Shown here: one piece after another, positions 37,206 to 45,634 of the stretch | How the letters are laid out: the number at the start of each line of letters is the position of its first letter | Position numbering within the stretch: position 1 is the stretch's first letter | Origin: Chromatium okenii | GTDB taxonomy: Bacteria; Pseudomonadota; Gammaproteobacteria; Chromatiales; Chromatiaceae | NCBI RefSeq assembly: GCF_016583745.1 | Contig: NZ_NRRQ01000001.1 | Span: forward strand, 62,001-126,000 | Direction: 5' to 3' | Length of the DNA stretch: 64,000 nt | Position numbers and translations under genes: made by a program | The notes under the pieces: model-generated | Told to the model about the DNA's origin: nothing | Database searches by the model: none | Seen by the model: only the letters and a program-made list of their open reading frames with translations

Positions 37206-38639
37206 ATGGTTTGGGAAACAGTCATCGGTTTAGAAATCCATACTCAATTGGCAACGCAAGCCAAAATTTTCTCCGGTGCAGCAACTGCATTCGGTGCTGA
37301 ACCCAATACGCAAGCCTGCGCGATTGATCTCGGCTTGCCGGGCGTATTGCCGGTGCTCAATGCCGAAGTAGTGCGGCTGGCGGTACGCTTTGGTACAGCA
37401 ATCAATGCTGACATTGCACCGCGTTCTATTTTTGCCCGCAAGAATTATTTTTATCCCGATTTGCCCAAAGGCTATCAAATTAGTCAATTCGAGCTGCCAA
37501 TTGTCGGTAAAGGACAGGTAGACATCATCGGCGCAGATGGCAGCATTAAAACGATTGGCGTCACTCGCGCTCATTTAGAAGAAGATGCTGGTAAATCGCT
37601 GCATGAAGACTGCGATGGCTATACCGGCATCGATTTGAATCGCGCCGGCACCCCGCTATTAGAAATCGTCTCGGAGCCAGATTTGCGCTCGGCAGCAGAA
37701 GCGGTTGCGTATGCCAAAAAGATTCATCAATTGGTGCGTTATATCGGCATTAGCGACGGCAATATGCAGGAAGGTTCCTTTCGTGTTGATGCGAATGTTT
37801 CCGTGCGTCCGCTGGGGCAAACTGAATTCGGCACTCGCGCTGAGATTAAAAACGTTAATTCGTTTCGTTTTCTGGAAAAAGCGATTGAATTTGAAGTTGA
37901 ACGCCAGATTGAACTGATTGAAAACGGCGGGCGCGTCATTCAGGAAACGCGCTTATATGACGCCGTGAAAGATGAAACGCGCTCGATGCGTACCAAGGAA
38001 GAGGCCAATGATTACCGCTATTTTCCCGATCCTGATTTATTGCCGGTAGAACTTGATGCGGCGTTCATTGCCGCAGCGCGAGCAGAATTACCAGAATTGC
38101 CGGACGCCAAACGCGCTCGTTTTCATGCTGAGTATGAATTACCTGTTGCTGACGCCAATTTATTAACCAGCAGCCGTGAATTAGCTGATTATTTTGAAGT
38201 GGTTGCTCGCGCTACGGGCAATGCTAAACTCGCTGCGAATTGGCTTGGTGGCGATTTAATGGCAGCTTTGAATAAAACGGAAACTGACATCGTACACAGT
38301 CCCGTGACCGCTGAACAACTCGCCGGTTTAATTCAACGCATTCAAGATAACACGCTGTCGGGTAAATTAGCCAAACAGGTATTTGAAGCGATGTGGAATG
38401 GCGAAGGCGACGCCGATCAGATTATTGCCGCCAAAGGTTTAACGCAGATCACCGATACTGGCGCAATTGCAACATTACTCGCTGCAATTGTCGCCGCCAA
38501 TCCTGAACAGGTCGCGCAATATCGCGCTGGCAAAGACAAGGTATTTGGGTTTTTTGTGGGGCAAGCGATGAAACAGAGCGGCGGCAAAGCGAATCCAGCG
38601 CAGGTCAACGAGATACTGAAACAATTATTGCAAGGTTAG
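37206..38639 (+). CDS. gatB: Aspartyl/glutamyl-tRNA(Asn/Gln) amidotransferase subunit B
   Basis: This is the 477-aa GatB subunit of the tRNA-dependent amidotransferase, which activates Glu-tRNA(Gln) or Asp-tRNA(Asn) for amidation using ammonia from GatA. It starts [14 protein letters not shown] (the family opening), with Zn/Mg site region LPGVLPVLN, the [13 protein letters not shown] motif, [25 protein letters not shown] and the C-terminal YqeY/tail domain (about 330-477). ATG at 37206 is preferred over GTG at 37194. GatA and GatC, usually in the same operon, are not in the window. Confidence 0.95.
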   Translation: MVWETVIGLEIHTQLATQAKIFSGAATAFGAEPNTQACAIDLGLPGVLPVLNAEVVRLAVRFGTAINADIAPRSIFARKNYFYPDLPKGYQISQFELPIVGKGQVDIIGADGSIKTIGVTRAHLEEDAGKSLHEDCDGYTGIDLNRAGTPLLEIVSEPDLRSAAEAVAYAKKIHQLVRYIGISDGNMQEGSFRVDANVSVRPLGQTEFGTRAEIKNVNSFRFLEKAIEFEVERQIELIENGGRVIQETRLYDAVKDETRSMRTKEEANDYRYFPDPDLLPVELDAAFIAAARAELPELPDAKRARFHAEYELPVADANLLTSSRELADYFEVVARATGNAKLAANWLGGDLMAALNKTETDIVHSPVTAEQLAGLIQRIQDNTLSGKLAKQVFEAMWNGEGDADQIIAAKGLTQITDTGAIATLLAAIVAANPEQVAQYRAGKDKVFGFFVGQAMKQSGGKANPAQVNEILKQLLQG

Positions 38640-38669
38640 TGTATTTCATTCCGCATCATCCGCAATCAC

Positions 38670-38703
38670 AGCAAGCAATTATTCCAACTTGATAATGCTT
38701 GCT
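38670..38703 (+). other. Hairpin downstream of gatB (first)
   Basis: AGCAAGCAATTAT (38670-38682) pairs with ATAATGCTTGCT (38692-38703) with one bulged A and a 9-base loop. It begins 31 bases after the gatB stop and has no U-tract. Confidence 0.5.
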
Positions 38704-38723
38704 GCCGCTTTCAATTCAATCCT

Positions 38724-38757
38724 GCGGCGCGTTTCTCAGAGTGAGAAATTGCGCCGC
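38724..38757 (+). other. Hairpin downstream of gatB (second, very stable)
   Basis: GCGGCGC-GT-TTCTCA pairs with TGAGAA-ATT-GCGCCGC around a GAG loop. The stem is long but not followed by T's, so it is either a rho-dependent/3'-end-protecting structure or a remnant repeat. It lies in the ~280-base gene-free gap between gatB and the methyltransferase, where I see nothing else definite. Confidence 0.5.
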
Positions 38758-38919
38758 CCATCTGTTTGAACCGCAAAGAGTAATTGTCTGTTTTGCCGCA
38801 GTGGTGTAATAAGGAGCGGCGTTCGCTACAAGTGCGGGGTATGATTTGCACAGCGGGCGCTGCACCGCAAACCCATTTTAATTGTGCATTCAATACGTTA
38901 ACCGCTGCGAGAACGCCAA

Positions 38920-40464
38920 ATGACAACAGCTTGGTCTGACGGCTACGTCACCGACATCGACTACACACACGGCTACTACACCGAACTTAACCCCTTGCGG
39001 TTACAACTCCTTTTCCTCAATCTCGGCCTCACGCCGCCAGCAGTCGCCACCGCCTGTGAACTTGGGTTTGGGCAAGGATTAAGCGCCAACATTCACGCCG
39101 CCGCGCAAGCGAACTGTCAAATGTGGGGCACCGATTTTAATCCCGCACAAGCTGGATTTGCGCAATCATTAGCCGCTGCAAGTGGTGCAAATGCGCACTT
39201 ATTTGATCAATCATTTAGTGAATTTTGCAGCCGCGATGATTTACCCGATTTTGATTACATCGGTTTACACGGCATTTGGAGTTGGATTTCCAATGAAAAT
39301 CGCGCTGTGATTGTCGATTTCATTCGCCGTAAACTCAAAGTCGGTGGCGTTTTTTATCTCAGTTATAACGCATTGCCGGGCTGGAGCACCTTTGCTCCGC
39401 TGCGACATTTAATGACTGAACATACTGCACACATGAGTGCTTCCAGTGAAACAATTAGCACGCGCATTGATGCCGCGTTAGTATTCACCAATCAGTTATT
39501 AGCAACCAATCCACTTTATGCGCTTGCTAATCCACAAGTAGCAGAACGCGCTAAAAAACTCAGTGAACACAATCGCCATTATCTCGCGCACGAGTATTTC
39601 AATCGTGATTGGGAGCCAATGCACTTTGCAACGCTGGCACAGTGGCTGGAACCAACCAAACTGAATTATGCGTGTTCTGCGCATTATCTCGATCACGTTA
39701 CGGCAATGAATTTGACCGAAGATCAACAGATGTTTTTACAAACAATCCCCGATCCGCTATTCCGCGAAACGGTGCGAGATGTCATGGTTAATCAACAATT
39801 TCGCCGCGATTATTGGATTAAAGGCGCACGGCGACTCAATCCCGTCGCCCAGCTTGAACAATTGCGGGCGCTGCGGGTGATGTTGGCAGTGCAGCGTGCC
39901 GATGTGTCATTCAAAGCAACTGGCGCTCGCGGTGAATGCACGATGAGCGCCAAGGTGTATGAACCTATTTGCGATCTTTTAGCTGATCACATTCCCAAAA
40001 CACTCGGCGAAATTGAATTAGCTGCACAAGCGTTGGGAATTCAATTTGCAGAAGTGGTGCAAGCGGTTTTGGTATTAACTGGCAGTGGTCAACTCGTGCC
40101 CGTGCAGAATGCGGCACACATTGCGAATTCAAAACCGTATACCGACCGACTCAATGCAAATTTGATTGATCAAGCGCGGGGACGGAGTGACATCAATTAT
40201 TTGGCGAGTCCCGTCAGCGGTGGTGGCGTCACCGTGGGGCGTATTCAGCAACTGTTTTTGTTAGCAAAAAATAAAGGTTGCCAGCGCCCTGATGAATTGG
40301 CAGCGTTTGCGTGGCAGGTTTTGGCAGCACAAAATGCCAAATTAGTGAAAGAAGGGAAGCCGTTACAAACGGCTGAAGAAAATCAGCAGTTATTGTTGGC
40401 AGAAGCGACATCATTTATTGACAAGCAATTGCCCATTTTAACCGCGTTGCAGGTTGTGATTTAA
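38920..40464 (+). CDS. SAM methyltransferase with methyltransferase regulatory domain
   Basis: This is a 514-aa protein with an N-terminal class I SAM methyltransferase domain and a C-terminal regulatory domain (PF10119-like, about 210-310). SAM-binding motif I is ACELGFGQGLSANIHAA, followed by WGTDFNPAQAGFAQ and FDYIGLHGIWSWISNENR (acidic loop and catalytic region), then VGGVFYLSYNALPGWSTFAPLRHLM, a stretch characteristic of this family. The last ~150 residues are helical and less conserved. The substrate is unknown; relatives occur beside surface-polysaccharide and secretion genes. It lies 41 bases upstream of tssA and could be the first gene of that transcript. Confidence 0.85.
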   Translation: MTTAWSDGYVTDIDYTHGYYTELNPLRLQLLFLNLGLTPPAVATACELGFGQGLSANIHAAAQANCQMWGTDFNPAQAGFAQSLAAASGANAHLFDQSFSEFCSRDDLPDFDYIGLHGIWSWISNENRAVIVDFIRRKLKVGGVFYLSYNALPGWSTFAPLRHLMTEHTAHMSASSETISTRIDAALVFTNQLLATNPLYALANPQVAERAKKLSEHNRHYLAHEYFNRDWEPMHFATLAQWLEPTKLNYACSAHYLDHVTAMNLTEDQQMFLQTIPDPLFRETVRDVMVNQQFRRDYWIKGARRLNPVAQLEQLRALRVMLAVQRADVSFKATGARGECTMSAKVYEPICDLLADHIPKTLGEIELAAQALGIQFAEVVQAVLVLTGSGQLVPVQNAAHIANSKPYTDRLNANLIDQARGRSDINYLASPVSGGGVTVGRIQQLFLLAKNKGCQRPDELAAFAWQVLAAQNAKLVKEGKPLQTAEENQQLLLAEATSFIDKQLPILTALQVVI

Positions 40465-40505
40465 TTCAAGCGGGACCCACATTCATTCTCGCGGGAGGAA
40501 TCGCT

Positions 40506-41561
40506 TTGATTGACGTTGATGTATTATTGAGAGAACTATCACCCGGGCAACCATGCGGTGAAGATTTAGAATATGACGCGAATTATGGCGCATTAGAACG
40601 CGCCACTCGCGGCAAACCAGAACAGGTCTTTGGTAATACCATTGTGCCTGCTGAAGCGCCAGATTGGGCGCAAGTACAGCGATTGGCGCTGGCACTTTTT
40701 GAGCGCACTAAAGATTTACGCGTCGCTGCGTATCTCACTCAGGCGTTAATTCGTACACAGGGTTGGAGCGGATTTCGTGATGGTTTAACGATTATTCACG
40801 GCTTATTGGTTCAGTATTGGGAATTGCTCTATCCGCTGCTTGATCCTGATGATGATAATGACCCAACGTCGCGGATTAATACGCTCGTGACGCTGTGCGA
40901 CCAAGAAATGACGCTTGATGGATTGCGCTTTGCACCATTGGTTAATGCACGGGGAGTTGGCAGTTTTAATTTGCGGGATTGGCAAATCGCCAATAAAGAA
41001 ATTGCACCACCTAAAGATGCACCCGCACCAGAATTAAATGTGATTGAAGCCGCCTTTCAACAGGTTGAATTTTCAGCGTTGCAAATGACCGCTGAAGCAA
41101 TTGGGCAATCGCGCAAGATAATAGCGGAGATGGAGGCGCTATTATTAGAGCGCGTGGGCGTGGGCGCTGCACCTGATATGATGGCATTGAGCAGTTTAAT
41201 GAAAGAAGCGGAGAAGGTAATTGCTGCGCCATTGGCACAACGTCCAGAGCACGCAGCAGAATTGGCAATTGAAGCTGAGTTAGAATTGGTAACGTTGCCA
41301 GATGAGGTTGCGGTGAATCATCAAATTGCAGTTGCGGCTCCCTTGAGTGCAATTAATAATCGCACAGAAGTGCTGCGTGCATTAGACTCGCTTTGCGATT
41401 ATTATCAGCGGCAAGAGCCGTCTAGTCCGGTTCCGTTGTTTTTGCATCGCGCCAAGCGGTTAGTGAATAAAGATTTTATGGCAATTTTGCAGGACTTAGC
41501 TCCAGATGGTTTGTCACAGGTCGAGATCATTCGTGGTTTCGATGATGACTCTAATTCGTGA
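40506..41561 (+). CDS. tssA: Type VI secretion protein TssA (ImpA)
   Basis: This is a 351-aa TssA cap/baseplate protein of the type VI secretion system. The ImpA N-terminal domain opens LLRELSPGQPCGEDLEYDANYGALE and continues WAQVQRLALALFERTKDLRVAAYLTQAL with the Trp-rich LLVQYWELLYPLLDPDDDNDP, all typical. The C-terminal region (DSLCDYYQRQEPSSPVPLFLHRAKRLV) is the short TssA1-like form. The start is TTG at 40506, supported by GGGAGG 7 bases upstream and by the family N terminus. First tss gene; 20 bases precede tssB. Confidence 0.92.
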   Translation: MIDVDVLLRELSPGQPCGEDLEYDANYGALERATRGKPEQVFGNTIVPAEAPDWAQVQRLALALFERTKDLRVAAYLTQALIRTQGWSGFRDGLTIIHGLLVQYWELLYPLLDPDDDNDPTSRINTLVTLCDQEMTLDGLRFAPLVNARGVGSFNLRDWQIANKEIAPPKDAPAPELNVIEAAFQQVEFSALQMTAEAIGQSRKIIAEMEALLLERVGVGAAPDMMALSSLMKEAEKVIAAPLAQRPEHAAELAIEAELELVTLPDEVAVNHQIAVAAPLSAINNRTEVLRALDSLCDYYQRQEPSSPVPLFLHRAKRLVNKDFMAILQDLAPDGLSQVEIIRGFDDDSNS

Positions 41562-41581
41562 ACCGCTAAAGGAAAAATACT

Positions 41582-42106
41582 GTGGCACAAATTAGTCAGA
41601 AGTTCGTTGTAAGAAATCGCGCTCCGCGTGTGCAGATTGAATACGATATTGAGTTACACGGCGCAGAAAAAAAGGTTCAGCTTCCATTTATTGTGGGCGT
41701 GATGGCTGATTTATCTGGTAAACCTGCCGAAGCCTTGCTACCGGTGACTGATCGCAAGTTTTTAGAAATTGATATTGATCATTTCGATGATCACCTCAAG
41801 GCGATAAAGCCACGCACTGCATTTCAAGTTCCGAATACATTAACTGGTGAAGGGAATTTGAGCGTTGATATTACTTTTGAGAGCATGGATGACTTCTTGC
41901 CTGCGGCGATTGCGCGTAAAGTTGGCGCATTAAATAAACTACTGCGAGCGCGGGAACAGTTATCTAATTTATTGAGTGATATGGATGGGAAAACTGGTGC
42001 TGAGGAGTTAATTGCCAAAGCATTACAAAACCCTGCACTGCTGCAATCGTTGGCTTCTGCACCCAAGCCGCAGGACGATGCCGCATCAACGCCAATTGAG
42101 GGTTAA
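41582..42106 (+). CDS. tssB: Type VI secretion sheath protein TssB (VipA)
   Basis: This is a 174-aa small sheath subunit, which forms with TssC the contractile sheath of the T6SS. Diagnostic stretches are NRAPRVQIEYDIELHGAEKKVQLPFIVGVMADLSG (in pieces), DRKFLEIDIDHFDDHLKAIKPR and LSNLLSDMDGKTGAEELI. The start is GTG at 41582 with AAGGA 9-10 bases upstream. The coding sequence appears intact. Confidence 0.94.
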   Translation: MAQISQKFVVRNRAPRVQIEYDIELHGAEKKVQLPFIVGVMADLSGKPAEALLPVTDRKFLEIDIDHFDDHLKAIKPRTAFQVPNTLTGEGNLSVDITFESMDDFLPAAIARKVGALNKLLRAREQLSNLLSDMDGKTGAEELIAKALQNPALLQSLASAPKPQDDAASTPIEG

Positions 42107-42109
42107 AGC

Positions 42110-43606
42110 GTGGCTGACTCTGAATTTCAAAAACAAACTCAAGTGGGCGCAACGATTTTTGAGCCTAATGATTTCAGTGCGCTATTAGAAAAGGAATTTC
42201 GTCCGAAATCAGAACGGGCAAAAGAAGCAATCACTGAGGCAATAAAAACCTTAGCGGAACAGGCGCTTGCTGGTTCGGTGACGACATCTGCTAATGTTGT
42301 CAATACCATCAGTTCAATGATTGCTGAGATTGATAAAAAACTGAGTGAACAGGTGAATTTAATTCTGCATCACCCTGAATTTCAACAATTGGAAGGAGCA
42401 TGGCGCGGTCTGCATTACATGGTCAATAATACTGAGACCGATGAAATGCTCAAGATTCGGGTGATGAACATTTCTAAGAAAGAAGTGCATAAAACCTTGA
42501 AGAAATTCAAGGGCACGGCGTGGGATCAAAGCCCGTTATTTAAGCGGATGTATGAAGAAGAATACGGGCAATTTGGTGGTGAACCCTTCGGTTGTTTAAT
42601 CGGCGATTATCATTTTGATCACAATCCGCCGGATGTTGAATTCCTCAGCGAGATTTCAAAAGTGTGTGCAGCAATGCACGCGCCATTTATTGCTGGCACC
42701 GATCCCAGTGTGATGCAAATGGATTCTTGGAGTGAATTGACGAATCCGCGTGATTTAACTAAGATTTTCCAAACGCCAGAATACGCAGCCTGGCGTTCGC
42801 TGCGTGAATCCGATGATGCGCGTTATATTGGTTTGACGATGCCGCGCTTTCTCGCTCGTTTGCCCTATGGCGTAAAAACGAATCCGGTTGATGAATTCGA
42901 TTTTGAAGAAGATACCGACGGTGCTAATCATAACAAATACAGTTGGGCCAATTCTGCGTATGCAATGGCGACCAATATCAATCGCTCATTCAAATTGTAC
43001 GGCTGGTGTTCGCGAATTTACGGAATTGAATCCGGCGGCGCAGTAGAAGGTTTGCCAACGCACACTTTTCCGACTGATGACGGCGGGGTTGATATGAAAT
43101 GCCCGACCGAAATTGCAATTAGCGACCGGCGCGAAGCTGAATTAGCTAAAAGTGGATTCATGTCGCTGATTCATAAAAAGAACTCGGATTTTACCGCATT
43201 CATCGGGGCACAATCATTGCAAAAACCGTTTGAATACGATGATCCAGACGCAACTGCAAATGCGAATCTCGCAGCGCGATTGCCATATTTATTTGCGACT
43301 TGCCGGTTTGCGCATTATTTGAAATGTATCGTCCGCGATAAGATTGGTTCATTCAAAGAACGCGACGATATGCAGCGTTGGCTCAACGATTGGATTTTGA
43401 ATTACGTTGATGGCGATCCAGTGCACTCGGGTGAAATTACTAAAGCCAAGCGTCCGTTGGCTGCCGCTGAAGTTATAGTGGAAGAAGTAGAAGGTAATCC
43501 TGGTTATTACACATCTAAGTTTTTCTTGCGTCCACACTATCAGCTTGAAGGATTAACTGTTTCATTGCGTTTGGTTTCAAAGTTACCGTCGGCGAAAGGA
43601 GGTTAA
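42110..43606 (+). CDS. tssC: Type VI secretion sheath protein TssC (VipB)
   Basis: This is a 498-aa large sheath subunit. Family motifs: LILHHPEFQQLEGAWRGLHYMV, PFGCLIGDYHFDHNP, TDPSVMQMDSWSELTNPRDL, WRSLRESDDARYIGLTMPRFLARLPYG, AYAMATNINRSFKLYGWCSRI, and the C-terminal FFLRPHYQLEGLTVSLRLVSKLP. Length is normal and no break is seen. GTG start at 42110, 3 bases after the tssB stop. The genes that should follow (hcp, tssE, tssF) are broken or missing. Confidence 0.95.
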   Translation: MADSEFQKQTQVGATIFEPNDFSALLEKEFRPKSERAKEAITEAIKTLAEQALAGSVTTSANVVNTISSMIAEIDKKLSEQVNLILHHPEFQQLEGAWRGLHYMVNNTETDEMLKIRVMNISKKEVHKTLKKFKGTAWDQSPLFKRMYEEEYGQFGGEPFGCLIGDYHFDHNPPDVEFLSEISKVCAAMHAPFIAGTDPSVMQMDSWSELTNPRDLTKIFQTPEYAAWRSLRESDDARYIGLTMPRFLARLPYGVKTNPVDEFDFEEDTDGANHNKYSWANSAYAMATNINRSFKLYGWCSRIYGIESGGAVEGLPTHTFPTDDGGVDMKCPTEIAISDRREAELAKSGFMSLIHKKNSDFTAFIGAQSLQKPFEYDDPDATANANLAARLPYLFATCRFAHYLKCIVRDKIGSFKERDDMQRWLNDWILNYVDGDPVHSGEITKAKRPLAAAEVIVEEVEGNPGYYTSKFFLRPHYQLEGLTVSLRLVSKLPSAKGG

Positions 43607-43610
43607 GTGA

Positions 43611-43712
43611 AATTCCATCATCGATTTATTCGATACGATGGCGGTATGTCGGTATGGCGATTGGCGCACTTATGATACGAAAGTGTGTGATTTTATTAAT
43701 CAACTGAAATGA
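43611..43712 (+). pseudogene. Unassigned short coding-like remnant after tssC
   Basis: One frame between tssC and the hcp fragment is open with a protein-like sequence ending GDWRTYDTKVCDFINQLK and a TGA stop. It lacks a start codon in a sensible place. It looks like the C terminus of a lost gene, but I cannot name the family. It may be chance. Confidence 0.3.
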
Positions 43713-43723
43713 GCAGTGAAGCA

Positions 43724-43823
43724 ATGGCTGTTGACATGTTTATCAAGATCACGGGCATCACTGGTGAGGCTCAAGATAAAACACACAAAAATGAGATTGA
43801 TGTTCTTGCTTGGTCTTGGGGTC
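43724..43823 (+). pseudogene. hcp: hcp (tssD) 5' fragment
   Basis: The first 33 codons of an Hcp tube protein are present: MAVDMFIKITGITGEAQDK through the family block EIDVLAWSWG. Directly after the Trp-Gly the sequence stops matching Hcp (the expected Ser/Gly-rich loop and the remaining ~130 residues are absent) and becomes the interior of tssF. Hcp is the secreted tube component, so this copy cannot work. Another intact hcp elsewhere in the genome is possible, as hcp genes are often dispersed. Confidence 0.8.
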
Positions 43824-43830
43824 GCAGTCG

Positions 43831-44274
43831 TTTCAAGGTTATCGGCTGTTGCAGGAATACTTCGCCTTTCCAGAGCGTTATTTGTTTATTGATTTCACCG
43901 GGCTGGCGGACGCAGTGCGGCGCTGTACGACGACGGAATTAGATGTGATCGTTTTACTGGATTAAGGCGGCGTGTTTGAAGAAAATGCGTTTGATGCCAG
44001 CTATTTCGCGCTGCATTGCACGACGGCAATCAATCTGTTTCCCCCTTTGAAAAAGGGGCGGGGGATTTGCTTTGCGCGAGGTCTGCAAATCACGTTACTG
44101 CTTGATCCAGCGGCATTTGAAGGCAGCGGCGTCTTTCTGCTCGGCGCAGTGCTGGAGCAATTTTTCGCCAAATATGTCTCGGTCAACTCGTTCACCGAGA
44201 CCATCGTCACAACCCCAGATCACGGCGAGGTGATGCGATGGCCAGCGCGGATCGGACGCCGTCACACCTGTTAA
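43831..44274 (+). pseudogene. tssF: tssF (ImpG) remnant: stop codon and internal deletion
   Basis: In one reading frame the sequence reads GYRLLQEYFAFPERYLFIDF, a central TssF motif. It then hits TAA at 43963-43965, continues in the same frame through FALHCTTAINLFP, crosses a palindromic repeat (44041-44069), and ends with LLLDPAAFEGSGVFLLGAVLEQ, FAKYVSVNSFTETI and GEVMRWPARIGRR, the TssF C terminus. The N-terminal half and the region between INLF and LLLD are missing (the family has ~600 residues; fewer than 150 remain). TssF is an essential baseplate wedge component, so this cluster is not functional as it stands. Confidence 0.82.
44041..44069. repeat. G/C-rich palindromic repeat, copy 2 (inside tssF remnant)
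   Basis: CCCCCTTT-GAA-AAAGGGG followed by CGGGGGATTTG is the reverse-complement relative of the repeat at 13805-13839. It lies exactly at the internal deletion of tssF, between the INLF and LLLD parts of the protein. Confidence 0.75.
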
Positions 44275-45263
44275 CGCTGCTGCGGACGCTGCACGACGCA
44301 CCGCATCGGTTTGATTTTTTGCAGGTGCTGCGGCAATTGGAATGTGCATATCGCCAGCAACCTCGGCTCGGACAAACCACGCGCCCGGCGCAAGAAGCGC
44401 TGCGGCTAACGCAGCAACCCTCATTGAGTTTTGCACCTTCCACGCTGGCATCTTTTCAATTAGAAAATGACACACATCCCGCTCGGATGGCGGTTTATTT
44501 TCTCGGTTTATTCGGCCCCAATGGCCCGTTGCCGCTGCATTTAAGTGAATATGCCCGCGACCGCCAACGCAATTCAAATGATGCCACTTTTGTTCATTTT
44601 GCTGATGTTTTTCATCATCGCATTTTAACGTTATTTTATCGCGCTTGGGCGAATTCGCGCCCAACTGTCAATTTTGATCGCCCCGAAACCGACCGCTTTA
44701 GTATTTATCTTGGCGCATTATTCGGGCAAGGAATGCCAACGTATTGCGAGCGCGACGCGCTGCCGGATTTAGCCAAACGTCATTACGCCGGACGTTTCGC
44801 TGCCCAAACCCGTCATCCCGAAGGATTGGTTGCAATTTTAACTGACTTTTTGCAATTGCCAATTCGCATTGAAGAATTCGTTGGACATTGGCTACCATTG
44901 CCACGCGAATCACAATGGCAACTCGGCATTTCACCCGATACTGGCAGTTTGGGATGCAGCACCATTGTTGGCTCACGCATTTGGGATCGCCAATATAAAT
45001 TTCGCATTCATATCGGTCCGCTCAAGCGCGTTGAATATCAGCGGTTATTGCCGGGTGGCGATAGTTTGCCGCGAGTGATTGCCATTGTGCGCAATTATTT
45101 AGGCGATGAATTGGATTGGGATATTCAATTGATTTTACAACGAGAAGAAACGCCACCGCTGCAACTGGGAATTCAAAGTCAATTAGGCTGGACAACTTGG
45201 CTCACCAGTCGCACTCCCGCACATGATCCGGCGGATTTACAATTGCAACCGCTGCATTGGTAA
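44238..45263 (+). CDS. tssG: Type VI secretion baseplate protein TssG (ImpH)
   Basis: This is a 341-aa TssG that pairs with TssF in the baseplate wedge. Family features: FDFLQVLRQLECAY near the start, LSFAPSTLASF, YFLGLFGPNGPLPLHLSEYARDR (the strongest signature), FADVFHHRILTLFYRAWA, and the C-terminal LGWTTWLTSR. No disruption is seen, although its partner tssF upstream is broken. The ATG overlaps the end of the tssF remnant by 37 bases, as is common for intact tssF-tssG pairs. Confidence 0.93.
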   Translation: MASADRTPSHLLTLLRTLHDAPHRFDFLQVLRQLECAYRQQPRLGQTTRPAQEALRLTQQPSLSFAPSTLASFQLENDTHPARMAVYFLGLFGPNGPLPLHLSEYARDRQRNSNDATFVHFADVFHHRILTLFYRAWANSRPTVNFDRPETDRFSIYLGALFGQGMPTYCERDALPDLAKRHYAGRFAAQTRHPEGLVAILTDFLQLPIRIEEFVGHWLPLPRESQWQLGISPDTGSLGCSTIVGSRIWDRQYKFRIHIGPLKRVEYQRLLPGGDSLPRVIAIVRNYLGDELDWDIQLILQREETPPLQLGIQSQLGWTTWLTSRTPAHDPADLQLQPLHW

Positions 45264-45271
45264 GCAACGCC

Positions 45272-45628
45272 ATGAATGCAGACCACCACCTTGCCGGCAA
45301 CCTGTTTACGCAACTGCTTATTCCAGAAACAGGTGAACTATTTACAACGCTATTGCATCACTCTTGTGTGCGCATTGAACGCATCATTAGCAGCGATACT
45401 CCAGAATCACAGTTATACGACCAAGCGCAGGATGAATGGGTTTGTTTACTACAGGGCACGGCGCAATTATGGTTAGCTGGCGCTGAAGTGACATTGACCG
45501 CTGGCGATTATTATTTCATTCCTGCCCACACTCCGCATCGCGTTTTATCGACATCAACGACGCCGCCTTGCTTGTGGTTAGCCGTGCATATTCACGCTAC
45601 CAATACCAGTTTTTTATCCAATGAATGA
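45272..45628 (+). CDS. Cupin-domain protein
   Basis: This is a 118-aa single-domain cupin. The beta-barrel metal-site motifs are seen as DEWVCLLQGTAQLWLAG and GDYYFIPAHTPHRVLST, with Glu and His ligands partly conserved; the normal first-motif HxH is replaced by YDQAQDEW, the variant seen in phosphoribosylaminoimidazole/quercetinase-like small cupins. Substrate unknown. It starts 8 bases after tssG stops, so it may be transcribed with the type VI genes. ATG at 45272 preferred over TTG at 45257. Confidence 0.8.
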   Translation: MNADHHLAGNLFTQLLIPETGELFTTLLHHSCVRIERIISSDTPESQLYDQAQDEWVCLLQGTAQLWLAGAEVTLTAGDYYFIPAHTPHRVLSTSTTPPCLWLAVHIHATNTSFLSNE

Positions 45629-45634
45629 TGAAGC

